Source: Acetivibrio mesophilus
GTDB taxonomy: Bacteria > Bacillota > Clostridia > Acetivibrionales > Acetivibrionaceae
Assembly (NCBI RefSeq): GCF_004102745.1
Contig: NZ_RLII01000001.1
Location: forward strand, 62,001-126,000
DNA length: 64,000 bases
Reading direction: 5' to 3'
Part shown: piece after piece, positions 44,310 through 54,400 of the stretch
How the letters are laid out: every line of letters starts with the position of its first letter
Numbering within the stretch: position 1 is the first letter of the stretch
Notes under the pieces: generated by a model
Databases searched by the model: none
Seen by the model: the letters and a program-made list of their open reading frames with translations, nothing else
What the model was told of the DNA's origin: nothing
Made by a program: the position numbers and the translations under genes

Positions 44310-47300
44310 TGAAAATAAAGTTATTTAATACCGTATCGCTTGTTTTTATATTTTGCCTGCTCCTTTCGAGCAAAGCATTTGCTTCTGTAAACAGTGACAT
44401 TGAAATCAATATTACCTCTCCAATAGACAGCTTGCAAAGCGAAAGCGGTATGGTAGCCATAGAGCATTTTCCGGAGGAAATCTCAATTCAAGTAACGGCA
44501 AAAATCGGGACAATTACAGATATTCAACTGGAATATGGTGGACAGAGCATAAAGATAACACCGAAATATATTTTGACTGTTGAGAATAAGGAGTCATGCG
44601 GCCCGTATACAATAACAGCAAAAACAGATCAGGGTGCAGTCCTCACCATCACAGCTAATGTTATTTTTCAAGTGAAAGCTGTCTACGACATCCGGTATCG
44701 CACCATCGGAATGAATGTCAGAGAAATATATGATGGAGAGACGCTTATAAAATCTTTTTCAGAGCCGCAGCGAATTGATCTTGTGAATGCAAATACCGTT
44801 GCAGACTATGAAAAGGAGCAGATTGCCGGGTGGATCGGTAAGTGTGACGGGAGGACTTATACACTAAAAGGCAGCAATGTTGTGGAGATTCACAATTTTA
44901 GTTCCGGCAAAATATATGGAACCTATGATACCAATACGCAATTTGAAACACTGACCACCAGTTACGGCTGGACACCTAAAAGTCTGACAGCCTTTGAAAC
45001 CATGAGAAATACAGCACTATCCTACCAATCTCCTGTTAAAGTTGACATAGATGCTACCTGGTGTGATGTGAACAAACAGAAGGTTTACGGCAAGCTCACC
45101 GCTCAGGACAAGGGAGTGCCGGAGCTGCTCTACCCCTATCAGACTACTTCTGTCACTTTCACCAAGGATGATGTGCTGCTGTCCCGTAATTTTCATTACA
45201 TGGGGCTTGAATGGGATTATACGCCAGAAAGTGATGAATATTCTAACGGAGAAAATAAAACGCAGACCAGTATCACGCAGAATATTCATTACAGGATTCC
45301 AACAGCAGACTTCTATTTTAAGTTCAAAGCATGTGACGGCAACGACCTATCGGTTGTTATTCGTTCCCCAGTTACAGTGAAACGTGGCGACAGCTATTCA
45401 TTTACTATAATCTACATGAACAGCGGAACGAGTGCAGCTTATGATGTACCTTTGAAAGGCACGATAGATGAAGTTCTGATTGAAGGAATACCTGAGATGA
45501 AGGACTTTTCACCAAATTCAAGCGTAACTTATGATGTTAAACGTACGGCTGATACTGATGCCGATGAAATTCACTTGTGGGCAAACATTGGTGTGCCTGA
45601 AGGCTTTATAGACGGAAATATTAACAACAACACGGTTACAGCAGTTATACGGATAGTTAACCCCAAATCGGATGAAACGCCTGATAATTCTGATGATCCA
45701 GATGATCTTGACGACCCGGATAATCCTGATAATCCGGATAACCCGGACGAACCAGATGGTCCACCAGGTTTACCTGATATTTGCGATCTGTCTGCGTGTA
45801 TCTTTGCACCGCCTACGGTTTATGAACATGAGAATTACAGCTATACCGTAAGTTTTACCAATAACACTGATGTAGAACTAAAAGCTGCACACTTAAAGGG
45901 AAAAAATAATGAGATTGCATTGATGCAAATCCCTGAATTAGCAAATTTTGAGCCGCGGGAGACAAAAGCTTTTACTGTTACAGGTGCTGCTGGAAATGCA
46001 GGTGAGGTTTATGGCTTGTGGGCTAATGTGGAGGCACCGGAAGGCTTTAGGGATGAAAATATTATCAACAATACTGCTGTTTCAAGCATTAAAGTTGTTA
46101 ACCAACCTGATGATGATCCGGACGACCCTGACAATCCTGACGAACCGGATGATCCAGATAAACCCGACGAACCAGATGAGCCTCATAATCCGGATGACCC
46201 CAATAATCCTAATGAGCCAAAAGATCCTGATAAACCGGAAAACCCTAATGACCCTGAGATACCTACCATAGTAAACCTATGCGATGTATGGGTAAATTTG
46301 TCGTCTCCCCCGACTGTATATGAGCATGAGGAATACAGCTTTACCGTATATTTCGCCAACTCTACCGATAAGGATTTGTACGATGTTGAGCTAAATGTCA
46401 CCATTAACGGTAAGAAGATTCCTGATGTGCCTGGTACATCTAATTTCAAAGCATTTGAAAAGAAATCCTTTTTAGTCACAAAAACAGCTGGAGATAAAAG
46501 AGAGCGTATTCGTTTATCTGCTAATGTGTCCGCACCTGCAGGCTACAAGGACAGCAATACCGGCAACAATCAGGTTTCGGCGGAAATCATGGTACTGGAA
46601 CGTCCTTACGATTTGGATGTACAGAGAATTACACCCGATGAGTATAAGGAAAACCAGTCTGTCATAACCACTGTTAAAGTATCCAACAAAGGCAGCCTGG
46701 ACTTTACACCGGGACAAAATGTTACTGTACTGTTTCAAATACCTGAATTGTCTTTGTCAAAGCGAATTGATGCGATAGTAATGGAAAGGGATACCTGGAA
46801 TGTTGTATCCATCCGCTGGGACACTCCTAATGTGCAGGCTGACAAAAATGTTACCTTGATTGCGATTATTAATCCTGAGCAGTCGCTGAGAAATGAAAGC
46901 ACTGCTGAAAACAACACTTATACTCAAAAGGCTGTGATAAAGAATATATCCTATGGAGAACCGGAGGAAAGCCGGTCATTGCCTAACCCGCCGAAAAGAA
47001 GTGAACAGCCCAGGGTGACATGGTGGGAGCAGCGGTATGAGGGTGGAAAGTTTGTATGGAGGCAATTCTATGCCGAGTTGAAGGTAAACGCTGTGCTGGA
47101 ATATGATACAAAAGCTAAAGGTTTTCTCAAGTCAGGCTATGGATACTCAATCCGTGTTACAGCCTATGTTGACACAAATTATGACAGGCCGGAGCTGATT
47201 ACTGCTCCACAGACTGCAGAAGTCTATCTGCCGGAATATCGCTATGAAACCGCTATCCCTTTAATAAAGGAAAACGGTCAATTTATCTTTAAGGAAAATC

Positions 47301-47494
47301 CCGCATCTCCCTTCCGTTACAGGAAACATTACATACCGCTGTGGTTCCCGGATAACAGGGACTATATTGTACAGCTTCTTGTTACCGATGTGCATACTCC
47401 CGGAGGTACGCTGTCCCGTTGGATTACCGGAGGGGAACTAAAAATTCACGTAGTGGACAGTATGTATTCCGATGATGTCACTACTGGAAACTGA
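44309..47494 (+). CDS. Large secreted CARDB-type surface protein of the Tad operon
   Basis: 1061 aa. A signal peptide is clear (IFCLLLSSKAFA, cleavage likely after Ala 25). Four CARDB/Ig-like domains follow, with repeated YSYTVSFTN / YSFTVYFAN and NINNNTVTA / NIINNTAVSS-type ends. They are joined by two low-complexity Asp-Pro-rich linkers near 460-490 and 600-650. The C-terminal 140 residues form a different beta-domain (VTWWEQRYEGGKFVWRQFY). No LPXTG or membrane anchor is seen. Its place among pilin genes suggests a pilus tip or host-contact protein, which is inference. Confidence 0.6.
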   Translation: MKIKLFNTVSLVFIFCLLLSSKAFASVNSDIEINITSPIDSLQSESGMVAIEHFPEEISIQVTAKIGTITDIQLEYGGQSIKITPKYILTVENKESCGPYTITAKTDQGAVLTITANVIFQVKAVYDIRYRTIGMNVREIYDGETLIKSFSEPQRIDLVNANTVADYEKEQIAGWIGKCDGRTYTLKGSNVVEIHNFSSGKIYGTYDTNTQFETLTTSYGWTPKSLTAFETMRNTALSYQSPVKVDIDATWCDVNKQKVYGKLTAQDKGVPELLYPYQTTSVTFTKDDVLLSRNFHYMGLEWDYTPESDEYSNGENKTQTSITQNIHYRIPTADFYFKFKACDGNDLSVVIRSPVTVKRGDSYSFTIIYMNSGTSAAYDVPLKGTIDEVLIEGIPEMKDFSPNSSVTYDVKRTADTDADEIHLWANIGVPEGFIDGNINNNTVTAVIRIVNPKSDETPDNSDDPDDLDDPDNPDNPDNPDEPDGPPGLPDICDLSACIFAPPTVYEHENYSYTVSFTNNTDVELKAAHLKGKNNEIALMQIPELANFEPRETKAFTVTGAAGNAGEVYGLWANVEAPEGFRDENIINNTAVSSIKVVNQPDDDPDDPDNPDEPDDPDKPDEPDEPHNPDDPNNPNEPKDPDKPENPNDPEIPTIVNLCDVWVNLSSPPTVYEHEEYSFTVYFANSTDKDLYDVELNVTINGKKIPDVPGTSNFKAFEKKSFLVTKTAGDKRERIRLSANVSAPAGYKDSNTGNNQVSAEIMVLERPYDLDVQRITPDEYKENQSVITTVKVSNKGSLDFTPGQNVTVLFQIPELSLSKRIDAIVMERDTWNVVSIRWDTPNVQADKNVTLIAIINPEQSLRNESTAENNTYTQKAVIKNISYGEPEESRSLPNPPKRSEQPRVTWWEQRYEGGKFVWRQFYAELKVNAVLEYDTKAKGFLKSGYGYSIRVTAYVDTNYDRPELITAPQTAEVYLPEYRYETAIPLIKENGQFIFKENPASPFRYRKHYIPLWFPDNRDYIVQLLVTDVHTPGGTLSRWITGGELKIHVVDSMYSDDVTTGN

Positions 47495-47906
47495 TATAAT
47501 AATACTTCTTTTTGCTGTTCCTCTATTGTGGGCAGCAGTAATGGATTATATGAAGCGGATTATTCCCGACTGGACATGGATAGCCATTCTCCTGCTCGGC
47601 ATAATGTCCGCTTTTATTTTGCCGCAGCCCACACTACTGCAGCGAATTGCGGGGTTTTTGCTGCCAGGCATCTGCCTGTTATTTCTTGCCATGAAATATG
47701 GTGGCGTGGGCGGTGGTGATATCAAGCTTACGGCTACAATTGGTTTTAGCTTTGGCTTATATGGACTTGCTGCCATTCTATTTTTTGCCTTGATACCAGC
47801 TTTGCTTTATTCAAATGTAAAGCGGCAGAAAAGTGTTCCATTGGCAGTATTCTTGTGTATCGGTTTTTTTATTCATGCCGGTATTGCTTTGATTACCGGA
47901 AGATAA
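47475..47906 (+). CDS. tadV: Prepilin peptidase (TadV/CpaA, A24 family)
   Basis: 143 aa from ATG 47475, with five membrane segments (for example IIILLFAVPLLWAAV and FLLPGICLLFLAM). The two catalytic Asp of type IV prepilin peptidases are in MDYMKRIIPDW and in the hallmark GGGDIKL. The enzyme removes leaders from the Flp pilins and pseudopilins at the inner face of the membrane. It overlaps the surface protein by 20 bp. Short TadV form without the N-methylase domain, as usual in Tad systems. Confidence 0.88.
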   Translation: MSLLETDIIILLFAVPLLWAAVMDYMKRIIPDWTWIAILLLGIMSAFILPQPTLLQRIAGFLLPGICLLFLAMKYGGVGGGDIKLTATIGFSFGLYGLAAILFFALIPALLYSNVKRQKSVPLAVFLCIGFFIHAGIALITGR

Positions 47907-47945
47907 TGTGAAAGCACAAATTTATCCGGACAAGGAGGTGCTTTG

Positions 47946-48035
47946 ATGGAGCTTAAAACGATACTTGCCATCGTGCTTTGCATGGTGATTGCAGGTGGTG
48001 CATTATACCTGTATATCAGGCAAAGAAAGAAATAA
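47946..48035 (+). CDS. 29-aa single-span membrane peptide
   Basis: ATG 47946 is preceded by AAGGAGGT at a good distance. The peptide (LKTILAIVLCMVIAGGALYL, then a basic IRQRKK end) is one membrane helix with a positive cytoplasmic tail. It stands between the prepilin peptidase and the next gene and may belong to the pilus machinery. Function unknown; the strong ribosome binding site is the main support. Confidence 0.5.
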   Translation: MELKTILAIVLCMVIAGGALYLYIRQRKK

Positions 48036-48109
48036 CGGTATGGCGGTAAAAGGGACTTGAAAACTGGAGTCCCTTTACTGCTGCCGGTTTGATTGGAGTG
48101 ATTATAAGG

Positions 48110-48460
48110 ATGGATGATGAAAAACGCTTGATGAATAACAATAAGGAAAATCACGTTGCCAATGCAGATAAGGAAGTCAATGCCGGTTATGTAATTACTG
48201 ATCGGCTGACCGTTGGGAATTCTGAGTTTGTCATTGGTCAAAACGAAAATGCTCCTGCCAAGTTTGTGACATGGAAATGTACAAAGGGCGAAAAGAATTA
48301 CTATTGGGGGCATTACTGTAAGGACCGCCTGACAGCCCTTGAAGATTTATGCAACCGTGCTCTCGATGAGATCCATTATTTAAAAAGCTATAAACAGGAA
48401 AAAGAGAATATAGAAAAAAAGGCGCAGAGGGTTGAAAAGAAATGTGAACCGGTGCGATAA
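48110..48460 (+). CDS. Hypothetical protein preceding the LtrC-like gene
   Basis: 116 aa from ATG 48110; TTG 48089 and GTG 48098 are in the same frame, and the start is uncertain. A polar N-terminus is followed by a small domain (VGNSEFVIGQNENAPAKFVT, then WGHYCKDRLTALEDLCNRAL) and a Lys/Glu-rich end. The domain is found in Firmicutes conjugative elements just before the giant LtrC-like gene, but I know no function. Separated by 13 bp and a strong AAGGAGGG from that gene. Confidence 0.55.
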   Translation: MDDEKRLMNNNKENHVANADKEVNAGYVITDRLTVGNSEFVIGQNENAPAKFVTWKCTKGEKNYYWGHYCKDRLTALEDLCNRALDEIHYLKSYKQEKENIEKKAQRVEKKCEPVR

Positions 48461-48473
48461 GGAGGGATAAAAG

Positions 48474-51400
48474 TTGGCAACAAAGCTGCAGCTGATTACA
48501 GAGCTTTCTCAAAATACGGCAAAAGATATTGTTAAAACACCTGGCAACTGGATATCCTTTCTGAAAACTGCTGCCTGGAACTATAAATATCCGTTTCAAG
48601 ATCAATTGCTTATTTTTGCCCAGCGCCCTGATGCAACAGCCTGTGCTCCCATTGAAATATGGAATGAGAAGTTCGGCAGATGGGTAAACCGGGGTGCGAA
48701 AGGCATTGCCCTTATAAATGACAGCGGAAACCGTTTAACCCTTCGTCATGTGTTTGATGTATCGGATACTAACAGCCGGTATAACCGTCCGGTTGTCCTT
48801 TGGTCATTAAGGGATGGATATTCTGAAGATGTGACAGAAACGCTGGAAAATGCTTTTGGTGATCTTAAGGACAAAAGTAATATCCCCGCAGCACTTATTT
48901 CAGCAGCTTTCAACACTGTCGAAGATAATTTCCCTGATTACCTCTCTGACCTGATGTACAGCAGGGAAAACAGCTTTCTCGAAGAACTGGACGATCTTAA
49001 TGTTGAAGTCATCTTTAAAAATGCACTTAAAAATTCTGTGGCATATATGCTTTTAGTCCGTTGCGGATATCCTGCCGATGAATTTTTCAGCTTTGATGAT
49101 TTCCAGGGCATTGTTAATTTCAATACCCTTGAAACAATATCCAGTTTAGGTGCTGCAACAAGCGATATTTCAGAAATGATTTTAAAGGAAATCAGTGCAA
49201 CAGTAAAAAATATTCAGAGAGCAGAAAAAAATCAAAACCGTACATTTGCAAAAAGCAAGGACATACGACACAATAAAAGTGAAGATATCAGGGTTGAAAG
49301 GAAGGATGATCATGGAGTTGACATACACAATGCAGGGCGATTATCTGGTACCGGATCTGGCGCTGCCGGAGGAAGAGATGCACATCGGCAAATATGGGAT
49401 GTTGCGCAGGACATACCTGAAAAATCACAGGAAAGGAACATACGCCAGCCTGGTGATGTCGGGGATACTGAACAGCCACCTGATGGAAATCGACCGGATA
49501 GCGAAGGAACGAATAGAGATGATCACGATGAAACTTCTGAAGAGCAATCCAGCGCCGGACAAAGCGATAGACCCGATGGGCTGGGCGGGACACATGAACA
49601 ACCTACGATACTCAGCAGAAGAGTCAGTACTGACGGAGTTGGTTTACAGCTAAATCTTTTCCCTACAGTTGAACAGCAAATTGAAGCCATAGAGCATGCG
49701 GAGGATAAAAAAACCTCCGCTTTTTCTATTTCGCAGGAAGAAATCGATCATTTGCTTTGCAGCGGTACAGGTTTTCAGGATGGCAAGTACCGTGTATACC
49801 TGCATTATCAGGAACTACACAGTGCAAAAGAAACCATTGATTTTCTAAAGCATGAATATGGAATTGGTGGCGGCACACATATTTTCATCGATGGAACCAG
49901 AGGAAACCAATGGCATGATGGAAAAGGGATATCCCTTAGCAAAAGCGGCAGCTTTCTAACAAACCCTGAAATAAGACTATCATGGAATCAGGTTGCAAAA
50001 CGACTTGGTGAACTGATTGCTGCGGACAGGTATTTAAACAGCAAGGAAAAGGAGCGCCTTCCTGTAGTACAGCAGGAAATAGAAGAACAGCGTCGGAGAC
50101 TTGCCGAGGAAGCGTATGCGCGACAAATCCTGAACCGGGAACCTACACCTACTCAAACTGAGTTAACCGTCTCTAAAGATACGGCTAAATACGGCTTTCA
50201 CCTTGGAGATACGGTGTACATCGGTGCGGAGGAATACGAGATTTTATCTTTTGACAATAATTCGGTAGAGCTTCGTGATGTAAACTGCCCCCTGTTCACT
50301 AAACAATTTCAGCGTGAAGCCTTTGAGGAAATGCTTAGAGATAACCCTCTGAATGATCATCTTCTTGTGCAGAAGGAAATAACTGAGCAGCCGACTGTAC
50401 TTAAAGCGGAAAAACTGTCTCCTCGCAACATCTACCAGACATACCTGCCCGAAATTATCAACAAGATACGAAACGATGAGATTTACCCCTACCTGCGAGA
50501 CAGGAATACCGATCCGGACAGTGCAAAACAGGAGCTTGATGCTGCAATCGATCGCATTGCTCACTCTATGAGAGAAATGCATCCGGATTTTTACGAAGCT
50601 TACATCAACCTGCCGCAGTTTAAAGAATGGTTTAGCGAGGATGTATTCCAGCGAACGTACCAGGACTATCTTACGGAAAAAAGAGATAGTGTAACCATTC
50701 ATGCGGATGACCCCAACGCACCGGAATGGGTAAAGCAAAGCGGGGATGTAACCATCACCCGTGAGGGAGATACATTCACCATTGAACTTGAAAAAGGAAA
50801 AGAAGATAAAAAGCAGTATGTAGAATTTGACATGGAGCTTGAGCTTCCGGAGGGTCAGAAAGAGAAAGAGGAACCTGCCGAAAAAGAAATAACTATAGGT
50901 ATGGAAATTTCCATTGAGGACAGACGTTTTTGTATTGATGCCATTAACGAAGAGACAGGAACAGTCAGCCTGCGGGATATCACTTTTCAGCAAAGCACTG
51001 GTTTCCCAATTTTCCGTAGAGAAAGCATCGAGTTTGTAAAGGGCATTTTAGAACAGGCGGAAGAGCATAAAGGACTAAAAACAAAAAATGAGGAAGCACC
51101 AAGGAACATCATTGATTCTGCATCGGGAAAACCTAAACAGCACCGTATTAGCTTCCATATCACCGACAATGAGTTGGGGCATGGTGGTCAAAAGGCCAAA
51201 TATGCCTGGAATGTTGCTGCTATCAGACTTTTATACAAGCTTGAAGAAGAAAACCGGCTTGCGACACCGGAAGAACAGGAAGTTCTGTCCCGGTATGTAG
51301 GATGGGGTGGTTTGCCACAGGTCTTTGATGAAAAGAACAGCCTATGGGTTAAGGAATACACTGAGCTGAAGGAACTGCTTGACGCAGATGAATATGCTTC

Positions 51401-54400
51401 CGCAAGAGCCTCTACATTAAACGCTCATTATACTTCCCCCACTGTCATCAAAGCCATGTATGCTTGTCTGGAAAACATGGGCTTTCAGACGGGCAACATT
51501 TTAGAGCCTGCTTGCGGTATCGGCAACTTTTTTGGGCTTATCCCCGACAGGATGAAAAACTCTAAACTGTACGGTATTGAACTGGATAGTATTTCAGGCA
51601 GGATTGCAAAACAGCTTTATCAGCAGGCAAACATTGCAATACAAGGTTTTGAGGAAACGAATCTGCCTGACAGCTTTTTTGACCTTGCTATTGGAAATGT
51701 ACCTTTTGGCAGTTATGGAGTAGCTGATAAAAAGTATGATAAATATAAGTTTCTTATCCATGACTACTTTTTTGCCAAAACACTTGATAAGGTACGGCCT
51801 GGGGGCATTATTGCATTTATTACTTCTAAAGGCACAATGGATAAGCAGAATCCGGAAGTCCGTAAATATATCGCGCAAAGGGCTGAACTTTTGGGTGCTG
51901 TACGCCTTCCAAACAATGCTTTTCTTGCGAATGCCGGCACTGAAGTCACGGCCGACATCATATTCCTGCAAAAGCGCGATCGAGTGATTGATATTGAACC
52001 GGATTGGGTAAACCTCTCTACAACTCAGGACGGCATTCCTATTAACCGCTACTTTGCAGATAACCCTGATATGGTGCTGGGAACGATGGCTTTTGATGAC
52101 AGAATGTATGGCAACGCCAGTGAAACCACCTGTATGCCTTATGAGAATGCTGATCTTACAGAGCTTCTACGTGAAGCATTGGAGAACATCCATGCGGAAA
52201 TCACCGAATATGAGCCAGACGAAATAGTTGAGGAAGAAGATGCCTCAATTCCGGCAGATCCCAATGTGCGTAATTTTAGTTATACCGTTGTGGACGGCGA
52301 GATTTACTACCGGGAAAACAGCCGGATGAACAAGGTGGAAGTTTCAGTTACAGCAGCCAACCGCATAAAAGGCATGATTGCCATTAGAGATTGTGTCCGG
52401 GATCTTATTGAATACCAAACTGAAGACTACAGCGATGATGTGATACGTGAGCAGCAGCGCAAGCTGAATAAGTTGTATGATGAATTTACTGCAAAATACG
52501 GACTTTTAAGCAGCCGCGGCAACAACATGGCCTTTTCGGATGATTCTTCCTACTGCTTGCTTTGTTCCCTTGAAATTCTGGACGAAGATGGCAATCTGGA
52601 ACGTAAGGCTGACATGTTCACCAAACGCACCATCCGGCAGCGAGCTGTTGTTACCCATGTAGACACTGCAACTGAGGCATTAGCGATCTCCATAGCGGAA
52701 AAAGCCTGCGTGGATATTGGCTTTATGCAAAGCCTTACCGGTCTTTCAGAGGAACAGCTTATAAAGGACCTGGAAGGTGTTATATTCCGCAACCCTGAAA
52801 AGTTGGACAGCGAAGGGAAACCGGTATTTGAAACCTCGGACGCCTATCTTTCCGGCAATGTACGGGAAAAGCTTAAGACCGCCAGGCAGTTTGCCGAAAT
52901 GCAGCCCGATCTTTACAGCATAAATGTTGCAGCACTTGAAAAGGTACAACCAAAGGATTTGAGTGCATCTGAAATCGATGTCCGATTGGGCGCCACATGG
53001 CTTCCTCCGGATGTAATAAAGGATTTTATATTTGAGCTCTTGGAAACCCCATATATGTACAGGCGATATATTGATGTTTTCTATTCATCTTATACCGCCA
53101 ACTGGAACATCAAGGGTAAAAACGACGACCGCAGCGGCAATATCAAGGCAGTAATGACCTATGGTACCAGCCGCATTAACGCCTATAAGATTATTGAAGA
53201 AACATTGAACCTCAAGGATGTACGAGTTTTTGATACGGTTTATGAGGACGGCGTAGAAAAGCGTGTTCTGAACAAAAAGGAAACCGCTATTGCCCAACAG
53301 AAACAGGAAGCCATTAAAGAAGCGTTCCAGAGTTGGATATGGAAAGACCCTGATCGCAGGGAGCGCCTAACACGAATTTACAATGACCGTTTTAATTCTG
53401 TCCGTCCCCGTGAATATGATGGCAACCACATCCGGTTTACAGGAATGAATCCGGAAATCACCCTGCGTAAGCACCAGGTGGATGCGGTGGCACACATACT
53501 GTATGGAGATAATACACTGTTAGCTCACTGTGTAGGTGCAGGCAAGACCTATGAAATGGCAGCTGCAGCAATGGAAAGCAAGCATCTAGGGCTTTGCCAG
53601 AAAAGCATGTTTGTTGTACCTAACCATCTGACCGAGCAATGGGCGGCGGAGTTTTTGCAGCTCTATCCCTCTGCCAATATCCTTGTGTCGACGAAAAAGG
53701 ACTTTGAAACCAAAAACCGTAAGAAATTTTGTGCCCGTATTGCCACTGGCGACTATGACGCTGTAATTATCGGTCACAGCCAGTTTGAGAAAATACCGAT
53801 TTCAGTTGAAAGACAAAAAAGGCTGCTTGAAGAACAGATTGATGAGATCACCAACGGCATCCGTGAACTTAAACAAGAACGCGGAGAGCGTTTTGCTATC
53901 AAGCAGCTTGAAAAGACTAAGAAGTCTTTGAAGCTAAAGCTGGATAAACTTAATGATACCAGCCGAAAAGATGATGTAGTCACCTTTGAGGAATTAGGAG
54001 TTGACCGGCTGTTTGTGGATGAGGCTGACTTTTATAAAAACCTGTTTTTGTACACAAAAATGCGTAATGTGGCTGGCTTATCCCAGACTGAGGCGCAAAA
54101 ATCATCAGACCTGTTTATGAAATGCCGTTACCTTGATGAACTGACTGAAGGGCGCGGCATTATTTTTGCGACTGGAACACCAATCAGCAATTCCATTACC
54201 GAGATGTACACCATGCAAAGATACCTGCAGTATGAGACCTTACGTAAGAACGGACTTCAGCATTTTGATTGCTGGGCGAGTACATTTGGGGAGACTGTAA
54301 CCGCTATAGAGCTTGCGCCGGAAGGTACAGGATATCGGGCGAAAACAAGGTTCGCACGCTTCTATAACCTGCCGGAGCTCATGAACATGTTCAAAGAAAT

